Shown here: one piece after another, positions 20,001 to 26,888 of the stretch | Position numbering within the stretch: the first letter of the stretch is position 1 | How the letters are laid out: the number at the start of each line of letters is the position of its first letter | Origin: Gemmataceae bacterium | Lineage (GTDB): Bacteria; Planctomycetota; Planctomycetia; Gemmatales; Gemmataceae | Assembly: GCA_019694755.1 (NCBI GenBank) | Contig: JAIBBI010000020.1 | Coordinates: 1-55,723 of the forward strand | Reading direction: 5' to 3' | Length of the DNA: 55,723 nucleotides | Program-made: the position numbers and the translations under genes | The notes under the pieces: generated by a model | Database searches by the model: none | What the model saw: the letters and a program-made list of their open reading frames with translations, nothing else | Told to the model about the DNA's origin: nothing

Positions 20001-23000
20001 CCCCGGCATCGACGGCGAGCTTGCTGACGGTAATCGTACCGACGCCGCCGTTGGTGATCTTGCCGCCGGAGATCAGCTCGAGCGGCCCGGTCACGGCGAT
20101 GGCGGAGGTCACGCTGAGGTCGCCGCCGTCGGTCCGGCCGATGCGGACGCCCTTGGTCGTCGTGAGCTTGTTCAGCTCGGCGTCGGTCACGCCGAGCACG
20201 CCGGCCGCGTCGGCCCCGCCCACCTTCACGGTGTTGGCCGCGGTCACCTGGCGGATGGTCACGCACTCGGCCACCACGCCCTGCGTGATGTCGAGGGCGT
20301 CGGCGAGCAACTTCGTTTCGTTCTTCGAGGTAATGCCTTCGGTGGTGACCTTCAGAGTGCCGGTCGAGGCTGTCAGCGAGACGTTGCCGCCGTCGGCCGC
20401 CACGCCGGAGAGATCGCCCGCGACCCCGCCGATAGTCAGCGTGCCGCCGTTGACGATCGTGATGTCGCCGGTCGTGCTCTTGGCTTCGAGGTTGTCGATG
20501 CTCGTACTCAGCGAGCCGATGCCCGTCGAGGCGACGAGGGCCAGCCCGGCCGAGGTGACGTGCGTACCCGCGCCGCCGGTGATCTTTCCACCCGACTCGA
20601 TGCGGACGTTCTTGCCCGTGGCCGTGACGTTCGACGTGCCGCCGGCCGTGCCGAAGGCGACGCCGTCGGTATCGACGTAGGTAAGATCACCCGAGAAGTT
20701 GGCTGCCAACGTCCCGACGTTGTTCGTGGTGGACACCAGTTTGGCCGTGCCCGAACCGAGCAACTCGAGTGTGCTGGCGGTGATCTTGCCGCCCGTCTGG
20801 TCGACGAGAGTACCGCCCGAGACCGTGACATTGGACGTGGCGGTCGCGACGTCCGCCGCAAGTGTCAGAGCCGAGCCCGCCGTCAGCGCAATCTTGCCGC
20901 CGGACGATACCGACGCCTTCACGTCCAAGGCGTTCGCCCCGGTTGTGGTCAACGTGACGGACGCCTTGCCGTTAACTGCTTGATCGACCGTCACCTTCCC
21001 GGTCGCGGTTACCGCGAGGCTGCCCGCCGCCGTCTTGGCCCCCGTCTCGGTGCCGTCGCACACGGTGACGCTGCCGATCGACAGCCCGTTGGCGTCCGTG
21101 TAACTCGCAGCGTCGGCGGCATCGATGGCCAGCGTCGTGGCGTTGGACTTGCCGAGCGTGAAGTCGATGACCTTGCCCGCGGTGTTCGTCTGCAGGGCGA
21201 GGTTGGTCACGCTCAGGTCCGCGCCGGCTGTGGTCTTCACGTCCCCGCCGGCCCGCAGGTCGAGCGTCGGCACGCTTGCGCCGAGCGTCGCCTTACCGAC
21301 CACCGTGATGTCGGCGTTCGTGAAGTCGCCGACCTGGAGGATCGCGGCGGTGATCTTGCCGAGTTCGGCATCGGTCAGGTCGCCGCCGTCGCCCAGCGTA
21401 ATGTTGTTGCCCGCACCGGGCAAAATGAAGACGCAGCCGACTCCCGCGTCGACCGTGGCCGTCACGTCGAACGCTTTCGCCGACAGTGTGATGTTCTTTC
21501 CGCCCGAGTTGATCGACTGGCTGATGGTAAGGGTCTTGCCCGCGTCGTTGATGCCGATGGTGCCGCCGGTGGATGACACGCCGGTCGCGCCGGTGAACAA
21601 GCCGAACGCGGCCTGGCTGGCGACCTTAAGGTCCACCGTCGAGCGGAACGAGATGTTTTTGGCCGCGGAGGTCGCGAGCGCGACATTGTCGACGGAGTTC
21701 GCGAGGTCGAGCGTGATTGCCCCGCCGGTCTTCACGGCCAGCGTCCCTGCCGTGACCGTGGCCGTCTGCGTCAGGTCGCCGGAGATCTCGAAGCCGATCT
21801 TGCCCGCACCGACGTCGACCGCCGAGCTGACGCTGACCGCGCCGGCCGATTGCAGGGTCGCCGACCCCCCTGTGGTCTTGATGCCGGTGGTCGCGACGAA
21901 CGCGCCGTCGGAGGTGACGCTGGTGATATCCACGGCTTTGGTCGACTTCACGTCGATCGTCTGGGCGGCACCCGCGCCGGCCGCGACTTTGTCTACCACG
22001 TTAGAGCCGGACAGCGTGACGCTGCCCGTGGCATTCGCGCCGAGTGTATTCGCCGTCACGACGCCCGTCTGCACGATGTTCCCGCCGGTCGCGCCGAGTC
22101 GGACGGTCCCCGCACCCGCAGTCACGGCGACCTTCAGGTCGAGCGACTTACCGACGAGCGTGGCATTGCCGCCCGAGGTTTTCACGGTGAGGGGATCGGT
22201 GAACAGCGTGCCGTCGTTACCAACGGTGTTGATGGCGAGGTCTTTCGTCGAGCGGAACTTGATCGCCGAGCCGGCCACCGGCGCGCCGATGAACGTGTCG
22301 ACGACGTTGGCCTGATCGAGCGTAATGCCGGAGGCCGAACTGGTGACGCCGAGCTTGGCCGCGGTGATCAGGCCGGCCGCCGTCTGAGTCACGGCATTGG
22401 TCGCGGCGATGCGAACCGTGCCCGCGCCGGCATCAAGCGCATCGCTGACGGCAATGAGGTCGGTGCCGGCCAGAGTCACGTCGTTGCCGCCCGACTTGAT
22501 GCCCGAGAAACTGCCGACCACCGTCACCGTACCGACGTTCAGGGCCTTCGTGGTGTTCACCGTCACCTTGCCGCCCGCGCTGATGGCGACGTTCTTCAGG
22601 CTGTGGGCCTTGCTCAGGTCGACCGCGCCGGTGGTAATGACGAGCAGGTTGTCCGTCGTCAGGATGCCGGTACCGCTGACGCCGCCCGCGCCGGCATCGA
22701 ACTCGATCTTGGCGCTCAAGCTTACGCTGCCGGCCAGATTGATCTTTCCCGACCCGGCATTCACGCGCACGCCGCCGGTCGTGGACAAGTTGGCGATGTC
22801 GGTCACGTCGAGGCCGAGGGCCGTGCCGCTGTCGGGGCCCGCGAAGTCGACCTGGCTGACGGTCCGCGGCGCAAAGGTGATGACGCCGGCCCCCGCCTTG
22901 ATGATGTTGGAGACGGTGATTTTGTCGGTGGTGATGGTGACCGAGCCACCGGACGTATCGATGCCCGAGGTGGCCGGGAAGCCGTCGAATGTGGCCACCG

Positions 23001-23718
23001 AGCCGATCGTGAGCGTGCTCGCCGAGGTGAACGACACGTTCTGCGCCGTGGTGGTGGCGGCAAATGTCCCGACGGTATTGGCCTTGTCGAGCGTAACCGC
23101 GCCACCGGTGCTCCGGGCGGCGACCTTGGCCGCGTCGATGATCCCGGCCGTCTGCGAGATGCCGCCCGCGCCGTCGAGGCCTACGTTGCCCGACACGGTG
23201 ACGTTGTCGCTGATCGTGAGCAGGCCGGAACTGAGCAGGACGACGTTGCCGCCCGAGACATCCAACTTGTTGTCGACGTTGTACGCGCCCTTGATGTCGA
23301 TCGAGATACCCTTATCGAACGCCTGATTGGCCTTCAGGTCGAAGGCCGTAACCCCGCCGCTGATCGTCAGCGTCCCCTTCACGCTGAACGAGCCTTCGAG
23401 GTTGACCGTCCCCGCAGTGCCGGTGATCGTCAGATTCTCCAGCTTGTCTGCTTTGACACTGGTCAGGTCCTTGGACAGATCGTTGATGTCCTTTGCCCCC
23501 GGCACGGTCAGGTCCATGCCGATGAGCTGCACCGTGGCCACGTCGGCCGCGTTGTTCAAGGTGATGGTGGCGTCTTTGCCGTTGGCGGAGATCCCGAGCG
23601 CAACGGTGGGGACCGCCCGTTCTTCCAGCCGCATCAGGGGTTGGAGCCGGGACGCGCGGGCCGGGCGGGTGGTGCGGGCGGAACCGGACAGCAGCCGACG
23701 CCAGAACGAACGCAACAT
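14041..23718 (-). CDS. Giant repeat-rich surface protein with C-terminal FG-GAP propeller
   Basis: 3225 residues from the ATG at 23718, which has a GAGGTG ribosome site; a GTG six codons upstream is also open. The N-terminus is basic with RLEERAVPT (about residue 31-39 from this ATG), the LE-R-x-VP motif typical of planctomycete exported giants. The body is a long Thr/Ala/Gly/Val/Asp-rich array of beta-strand repeats resembling filamentous-haemagglutinin beta-helices, with recurring units such as LTDAELN-x-(I/V)TA-x-LQIGDG and GSVTVCDGT. Residues about 1470-1951 and 1952-2433 are an identical 482-residue tandem duplication. The last 340 or so residues are FG-GAP/VCBS repeats (ISIGDVDGNNFPDVIV, VGDVNGDDKLDIVTAPG) that would fold as a calcium-binding beta-propeller. 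Probably cell-surface or extracellular; ligand unknown. Confidence 0.85.
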   Translation of the reverse strand: MLRSFWRRLLSGSARTTRPARASRLQPLMRLEERAVPTVALGISANGKDATITLNNAADVATVQLIGMDLTVPGAKDINDLSKDLTSVKADKLENLTITGTAGTVNLEGSFSVKGTLTISGGVTAFDLKANQAFDKGISIDIKGAYNVDNKLDVSGGNVVLLSSGLLTISDNVTVSGNVGLDGAGGISQTAGIIDAAKVAARSTGGAVTLDKANTVGTFAATTTAQNVSFTSASTLTIGSVATFDGFPATSGIDTSGGSVTITTDKITVSNIIKAGAGVITFAPRTVSQVDFAGPDSGTALGLDVTDIANLSTTGGVRVNAGSGKINLAGSVSLSAKIEFDAGAGGVSGTGILTTDNLLVITTGAVDLSKAHSLKNVAISAGGKVTVNTTKALNVGTVTVVGSFSGIKSGGNDVTLAGTDLIAVSDALDAGAGTVRIAATNAVTQTAAGLITAAKLGVTSSASGITLDQANVVDTFIGAPVAGSAIKFRSTKDLAINTVGNDGTLFTDPLTVKTSGGNATLVGKSLDLKVAVTAGAGTVRLGATGGNIVQTGVVTANTLGANATGSVTLSGSNVVDKVAAGAGAAQTIDVKSTKAVDITSVTSDGAFVATTGIKTTGGSATLQSAGAVSVSSAVDVGAGKIGFEISGDLTQTATVTAGTLAVKTGGAITLDLANSVDNVALATSAAKNISFRSTVDLKVASQAAFGLFTGATGVSSTGGTIGINDAGKTLTISQSINSGGKNITLSAKAFDVTATVDAGVGCVFILPGAGNNITLGDGGDLTDAELGKITAAILQVGDFTNADITVVGKATLGASVPTLDLRAGGDVKTTAGADLSVTNLALQTNTAGKVIDFTLGKSNATTLAIDAADAASYTDANGLSIGSVTVCDGTETGAKTAAGSLAVTATGKVTVDQAVNGKASVTLTTTGANALDVKASVSSGGKIALTAGSALTLAADVATATSNVTVSGGTLVDQTGGKITASTLELLGSGTAKLVSTTNNVGTLAANFSGDLTYVDTDGVAFGTAGGTSNVTATGKNVRIESGGKITGGAGTHVTSAGLALVASTGIGSLSTSIDNLEAKSTTGDITIVNGGTLTIGGVAGDLSGVAADGGNVSLTASTGTLKVTTEGITSKNETKLLADALDITQGVVAECVTIRQVTAANTVKVGGADAAGVLGVTDAELNKLTTTKGVRIGRTDGGDLSVTSAIAVTGPLELISGGKITNGGVGTITVSKLAVDAGGIVSLTGANAVITIAGKSGGDFTFHTSTVITVGSVTVCDDTFNGIDASGKQIVLSGADPTFDQAVLGDCVIITPATAGNTLDIGTQITNASLNKITAKLLQIGDGTTGAITLSAAVSVSAAKLPSIHIVTDKTVTALGGSIGVKTLAVTAANSGAATTAVNLSGDNAVTSLAIDGVGAIVFTNKANTPLTIETVPTCMATLTDINAHGAAVTLTADEMTVTAQIKAGTSAVILAPRSASTGVVLGANPATAGTLELDDAELNQITAGLLQVGTSSTGAVNVSGAIDLTNGQVSAAIGRLDLRSSGNVTQSAAITVDKLGVSSGGAVTLNSLNDVGTIAGTSKDNFAFTAKVITVGSVVVADTTRNGIVSTNDGNIILTSDTMDVTNVLDAGTGCVILQERTAGTVVTLGAETAGLKLTDAELNQVTASILRIGSGGAGAITFAGDINLKSGQVSGKSVGTLELQSAQSVSGPGAVVVGKLGIVAGTGVSLVASGNDVDTLGIDAEDNVSYLDANALTLGSVMLCLLGTLNGIDTTNDVVTVQADDLTISQPVLGDNVIIRTTTTGKAIDLGVDLTDAELDFVTAKILQIGDGTAGAITVSSAISLANAKVPTLHLWSAAGVSEKVNGTLSVTNLGVTAGGAVALANDNSIGTVAVTTTGTVDVTQKANTSITVGTVTVIAGPIDGIVSGGKNIHIVADEMNFTQQVNAGTANVILAPRSASTGVVLGANPATAGTLELDDAELNQITAGLLQVGTSSTGAVNVSGAIDLTNGQVSAAIGRLDLRSSGNVTQSAAITVDKLGVSSGGAVTLNSLNDVGTIAGTSKDNFAFTAKVITVGSVVVADTTRNGIVSTNDGNIILTSDTMDVTNVLDAGTGCVILQERTAGTVVTLGAETAGLKLTDAELNQVTASILRIGSGGAGAITFAGDINLKSGQVSGKSVGTLELQSAQSVSGPGAVVVGKLGIVAGTGVSLVASGNDVDTLGIDAEDNVSYLDANALTLGSVMLCLLGTLNGIDTTNDVVTVQADDLTISQPVLGDNVIIRTTTTGKAIDLGVDLTDAELDFVTAKILQIGDGTAGAITVSSAISLANAKVPTLHLWSAAGVSEKVNGTLSVTNLGVTAGGAVALANDNSIGTVAVTTTGTVDVTQKANTSITVGTVTVIAGPIDGIVSGGKNIHIVADEMNFTQQVNAATACVMLDPRTDATAIVLGDNPGSAGTLELSDAELDFVAAGILQAGRSTSGAVTVAGPVDLTNGQKSGSAVDTLDIRSSGDISGNAVITAKSLALAAGGNVNLTAANLVGTLAGIAGTDFKYTNGQALLVDSVTVCDGVRTGITATNGLVDLNNSDSINLKTNVSAKSTVSFNTTAGGVGQFSGSLTAPDGVRLLGAGTFYLDQPGNSFPLFASNNAGLTVARTKGGLTIGKVAGTDGITMTAGDLFLRTGDGFTFDGQVTSINLGAGAGEVRTGFNDDGSGAATSYPLIVRAVDSGGNNKLVASPVNGFAIFAGTNSNVLAVEPSTTTPIFVRGGLPTPTQVNLDVNKGPIIPGDELATPVIKGVRVSLQNLNAAEGNGVFTFTDPNNGAVELRRPILFESIENIRGLTIQAAAVQTGPNQYQIVANGSLNGQPITGGFTGTLPPAAPFLAAPQFTNPFGPYRAPTISIGDVDGNNFPDVIVANGSAAPPLVTVIRGERIFNSKFPPNSVLGANDILAQFYAYTPTFQGGVYVAAGDITGDGQAEIVTGPGAGGGPDVRVFGFSKNQPMNSNINQLTGFYAYEPTFLGGVRVAVGDVNGDDKLDIVTAPGAGRATTVKVINGHTLNQAGANAPMSSFEAYAGSQNGVFIDVGRYTLDGAKQPDKYGDILTGAGFGGGAHVKVINGEVLSKTGVAQTAIEFFNDGPGSGAADPTLALTCGVGSVGYGQADTDGLLDIYVGSGLNRRTRVRVYLNGQNTADSSGGKLKDYLNLQNTVPGPYDTRLDGANVAVSAGNV
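16420..17865 (-). repeat. Tandem repeat copy B (1446 bp) in the giant surface-protein gene
   Basis: It encodes 482 residues, starting at VILAPRSAS and ending near FTQQVNA. It matches the adjacent copy at an offset of exactly 1446 bases. Bases 16475-17376 are identical between copies by direct line-by-line comparison; 13 single-base differences fall in 17377-17865 and one at 16474. The encoded residues are the same except for the last few (about 16420-16433), where the copy runs into the next, more diverged repeat. Confidence 0.9.
17866..19311 (-). repeat. Tandem repeat copy A (1446 bp) in the giant surface-protein gene
   Basis: The upstream (N-terminal) copy of the 482-residue unit. It itself contains about four smaller related beta-repeat units of roughly 100-130 residues, each with a D-A-E-L-(N/D) motif. 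The unit is a whole number of codons, so the reading frame is kept. Confidence 0.9.
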
Positions 23719-23784
23719 GAGCACACCTCGAGGCACGGGGCGGAGCGCAGGGGCGCGCGCCGCCGCAAATGGCGGGGACCCTTC

Positions 23785-23813
23785 AGTATGATCGGTACGG
23801 GATAGTTGGGCAA
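23785..23813 (-). promoter_or_regulatory. Candidate sigma-70-type promoter of the giant surface-protein gene
   Basis: The minus strand has TTGCCC (23813-23808), a 17-base spacer and CATACT (23790-23785), ending 66 bases before the ATG at 23718. It is the best-spaced -35/-10 pair seen in the window. The rest of the 187-base gap to the DUF4159 gene holds only a run of seven C's and a short CCGGCACAG duplication. Confidence 0.45.
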
Positions 23814-23905
23814 GCAGTTCGGACAGGGAAACAGATAGGGGCAGAATTGTTACCCCCCCGGCACAGCCGGCACAGCCCGTGCGAGCCGATATTCCGAGGC
23901 CCCGG

Positions 23906-26215
23906 CTACTTCTTCAGGAGGTAGTTGACGGCCGCCCCGGCCAGCTTCAGGGCACTGTCGTGGTCATGCCCGACGCAATCACCGGAGGTGTGTTTTTCCA
24001 GTGCACAGCCCAGATCGAAACGGCTGTACACTACTACCCACCGGCCATCGACGGCGATCCCCTCCAGGGCCGGGGGGGCGTTTTCGTAGCCCCGGCCGGG
24101 ACCACCCGCCATCCGCACCTTCACGCTTCCGATCGCCGTGCCGTTGATGTCGGCCGAATACAGCGGGTCGTTCGGCGGGATCGGGACCAGAGCGTGCTCC
24201 GGGTACAGCTTCTTCGCGAACTCGCGGAACGCGGCATCGAACGTCTTCGAGCCGCAGCAGGCGTCGGCCAGGAGCAGGCCGCCGGTCGAGAGGTTGGCGC
24301 GGAGGTTTTCGATTCCCGCCGGCGGACACGTGAAGCCGCTCCGCCCGTGCAAGTACAGGAACTTGTATTTGAACACGTCCGGGTGGGTGAAGGTCAGCTC
24401 TTCCGGCGCGAGCGACACGTCCAGCTTTTCGCGCTCACGCAGGTGCCGCATCAGGTTCTTCATCGCCCGCGGCGCGGGCTGCCAGTCGCCCTCGTGCCGG
24501 AGTTGCGCCACCTTCAGAAACCCGCGCGGGGCCACTTTCTCCGACCGCTCGTCGATCAACTCGGTCGTCGTCAGCCGGGCCTTCGGCAGTTCCAGCCCGG
24601 TGGCGTAAGCAATCAGATTGCCCGCCAGCCGGAATGCGTCCCGCCCGCGACCCTCGGACACCTGGTTTTCCTCCCAGTAACCCGAAAGCGGGCGCGGGCT
24701 GAACACCACCACGGTCTTGCATCCGAGGTCGATGGCTTCAAGCGGCGAGATGTCCGGGCGGACGACGGCCCACGAGTTCCAGATCGGGTGCTCGGGCGGC
24801 AGGGGCCGAAGCGGATTGTCGGGAAACAGCTTCGCCATCAGCCGGCGGAAGCCGTCGGCAAACTCGCGCCGGCCGCAGCACGCCTCGGCTATCACGAAGC
24901 CGCCTTCCTCGATGTACTGTTTCAGCATCTGTTCCTGCGTGTCGGTCATCCCTGCCAGCTCATGGCCGTTGATGAACACGATGGGCGATTGCAAGAGCGC
25001 GCCCACCTCGGCGAGCCGCTGCTTGACCGAGCCGAAGTTCAGCTTTCGGGCGTCGTACGACTGCCAGGCGAGCGGCTGGCCCTTGAAAATCTCCTTGCTG
25101 GCGAATTCGACGAGGTGTTTCAGGTCGAAGTGCTTGTTGTTCCAGCCCTCGGCCGGGCCGTGCGCCCATTTGCTGATTAGCACCGGCGTCCGACCCTTCG
25201 ACAGGAACAAGAGCGCGAGGCAGGTATTCGCCTCACTGTTGATCAGCCCGGATTCCCGCCACGAATCGTTGTCGGTGATGCGGTCGACGATGTACTCGCA
25301 GCCCTCGCGGTACCAGTCGCGCCCGGCGATGAACCGCCGGCCGGTGAGTCGGCCCGCCCGCTCGATGCCGTAAGCGTTGTAATAGGCGTTGGTATCGGCA
25401 AAGCGGAAGCGGGTCTGGCCGTCGATGGTCGGCCGGGCCAGCCATTCGAAGGCGCGCTTCACTGCTTCGTCTTCGGGATAAATGCCGCACTTGCGGGCCG
25501 AGCCGTCCGCCTGAAGCTCCTGTCGGGAGCGGTTCAATTCCAGTCCGACGATCTGCAGGCCGCACAGGCCGGCGACGGTCATGGTGAGCGAAGAGCTGCG
25601 CCCGCCGCGGTCCGTGTGGTAGGGCCAGCCGCCGGCGTCGCCGCCTTGCGCCTGGGACGACACATAAAAGTCGCGGATCGATTGCCAGACGCCCACATCG
25701 ATCTTCGCGCCGCCCATCCGCCCCGCATGGAGGCCGAGCAGGGCGTATTGCGTATTCGAGTTGTCCGGCAATCCTCCCTCGGTCGTGTAGCCCCAGCCGA
25801 GGAGGTTGCCGGCCTGCATCACCCGCGCCCCGATCAGCCAGTCGACGTTCGTCTGAATCCGCTGTTTGTCGCGGGGGTCGTTGGCCTCCACGAATACCAT
25901 CGTCTGCAGGCCGACGACGTACGTGAACCGCGGCTCGACCGTGCGGAGGTATTTGAGCCCGCGCTGGATCATCGGGTCGTCGACCGGCACGCCGGAGTTG
26001 AGCAGTGCGAGCAGAGCGAGCGCGGTGACGCCGCCAGGCTTCTCGGCGATCGACTTTTCCCAGTGCCCCTGCCCTTTCTCTTGCCGACGCAGAAACCGCA
26101 CGCCCCGGTCGATGGCCGTGCGCACGCGATCGACCAGCGGCTCCGGCTCGGCCACGGGTTGCGCGAGGAGCGTGCCGGTGATGAACACACAGAGGGACAG
26201 GGCCCAGCGCAGCAT
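23906..26215 (-). CDS. Secreted protein: prenyltransferase-like alpha-toroid plus two DUF4159 domains
   Basis: 769 residues with a signal peptide (about 1-19, MLRWALSLCVFITGTLLAQ). The N-terminal half (about 25-350) has helical repeats of the prenyltransferase/squalene-oxidase toroid type (GVTALALLALLNSGV, NTQYALLGLHAGRM). Two DUF4159 domains follow, at about 410-540 (PIVFINGHEL, then GGFVIAEACCGRREFADGF) and about 615-769 (FLYLHGRSGF, then GGLLLADACCGSKTFDAAF). DUF4159 resembles class I glutamine-amidotransferase-like folds; the repeated (E/D)ACCG motif marks both copies. Function unknown; planctomycete genomes hold many paralogues. It is divergent from the sigma factor gene at 26310. Confidence 0.8.
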   Translation of the reverse strand: MLRWALSLCVFITGTLLAQPVAEPEPLVDRVRTAIDRGVRFLRRQEKGQGHWEKSIAEKPGGVTALALLALLNSGVPVDDPMIQRGLKYLRTVEPRFTYVVGLQTMVFVEANDPRDKQRIQTNVDWLIGARVMQAGNLLGWGYTTEGGLPDNSNTQYALLGLHAGRMGGAKIDVGVWQSIRDFYVSSQAQGGDAGGWPYHTDRGGRSSSLTMTVAGLCGLQIVGLELNRSRQELQADGSARKCGIYPEDEAVKRAFEWLARPTIDGQTRFRFADTNAYYNAYGIERAGRLTGRRFIAGRDWYREGCEYIVDRITDNDSWRESGLINSEANTCLALLFLSKGRTPVLISKWAHGPAEGWNNKHFDLKHLVEFASKEIFKGQPLAWQSYDARKLNFGSVKQRLAEVGALLQSPIVFINGHELAGMTDTQEQMLKQYIEEGGFVIAEACCGRREFADGFRRLMAKLFPDNPLRPLPPEHPIWNSWAVVRPDISPLEAIDLGCKTVVVFSPRPLSGYWEENQVSEGRGRDAFRLAGNLIAYATGLELPKARLTTTELIDERSEKVAPRGFLKVAQLRHEGDWQPAPRAMKNLMRHLREREKLDVSLAPEELTFTHPDVFKYKFLYLHGRSGFTCPPAGIENLRANLSTGGLLLADACCGSKTFDAAFREFAKKLYPEHALVPIPPNDPLYSADINGTAIGSVKVRMAGGPGRGYENAPPALEGIAVDGRWVVVYSRFDLGCALEKHTSGDCVGHDHDSALKLAGAAVNYLLKK

Positions 26216-26294
26216 GATGTGACCAGCCGACCGGGGGCGACTCTGCCATTGTCGGGTGATTCCGGTCCTGTTGCAACCCGGCCCGGGAATCCGT

Positions 26295-26300
26295 CATAAT
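26295..26300 (+). promoter_or_regulatory. Candidate -10 element for the ECF sigma gene
   Basis: CATAAT ends nine bases before the ATG at 26310, with a purine-rich GAGGGCGGA between. A transcript starting at the usual distance would have a leader of only a few bases. Confidence 0.3.
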
Positions 26301-26309
26301 GAGGGCGGA

Positions 26310-26885
26310 ATGGACGACACCCGACCCAGCCTGCTGGTGCGCCTGCGCGACCCCCGCGATTCCGGGGCGTGGGGCGCGTTCGTCGACGTGTACGGGCCGG
26401 TGGTCTACGCCGCGTGCCGTCGGCTCGGCCTCCGCCACGAAGATGCCGAGGACGTCACCCAGCGCGTCTTCGCCCGCGCCGTGAACGGCCTGCGCGAATT
26501 CACCTACGACAAGACGCGCGGCCGGTTCCGCGACTGGATCGGCACGGTGATCCGCAACGAGGTGTACCGCTTCGGCCGGGGTACGAAGAACCGCGAGCAG
26601 GGCCAGGCCGACTCGGCCCTCGACCGCGTCGCCGCCCCGGTCGCCGACGACACCTGGGACGTGGCCGTGCGCGAGCGGGTGCTGCAGGTGGCCCTAGACC
26701 GCTGCCGGCCCACGTTCGAGTCCGAGACTTGGGCCGCGTTTGAGGGCGTATGGCTTGGCGGCCGGCCGGCCGTCGAAGTCGCGAAGTCGCTTGGCATACC
26801 CATCGACAAGGTCTACGTCGCCAAGTCGCGGGTGCTCAAGAAGCTGACGGCCGAGGTCGCCGCGCTGAGCGAGGACCTGCCGTGA
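26310..26885 (+). CDS. ECF-type RNA polymerase sigma factor (planctomycete type)
   Basis: 191 residues. Region 2 is seen as DAEDVTQRVFARAVNGLREFTYDKTRGRFRDWI-type sequence in residues about 47-85, giving -10 recognition and core binding. Region 4 is the C-terminal helix-turn-helix TWAAFEGVWLGGRPAVEVAKSLGIPIDKVYVAKSR (about 140-175). The spacing of YVAKSRVL at the end of sigma region 4 is typical of planctomycete ECF groups. The ATG at 26310 has a GAGGG ribosome site. No anti-sigma factor or kinase is adjacent, unlike the sigma gene at 45514. Confidence 0.9.
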   Translation: MDDTRPSLLVRLRDPRDSGAWGAFVDVYGPVVYAACRRLGLRHEDAEDVTQRVFARAVNGLREFTYDKTRGRFRDWIGTVIRNEVYRFGRGTKNREQGQADSALDRVAAPVADDTWDVAVRERVLQVALDRCRPTFESETWAAFEGVWLGGRPAVEVAKSLGIPIDKVYVAKSRVLKKLTAEVAALSEDLP

Positions 26886-26888
26886 CAG

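Noticed and set aside
18160-21576. A very long plus-strand open frame (over 1100 codons) and its near copy at 16714-18117
   Set aside because: Antisense to the giant surface-protein gene; composition is Arg/His-rich as expected for a shadow of GC-rich codons, and the repeated start simply mirrors the 1446-bp duplication.
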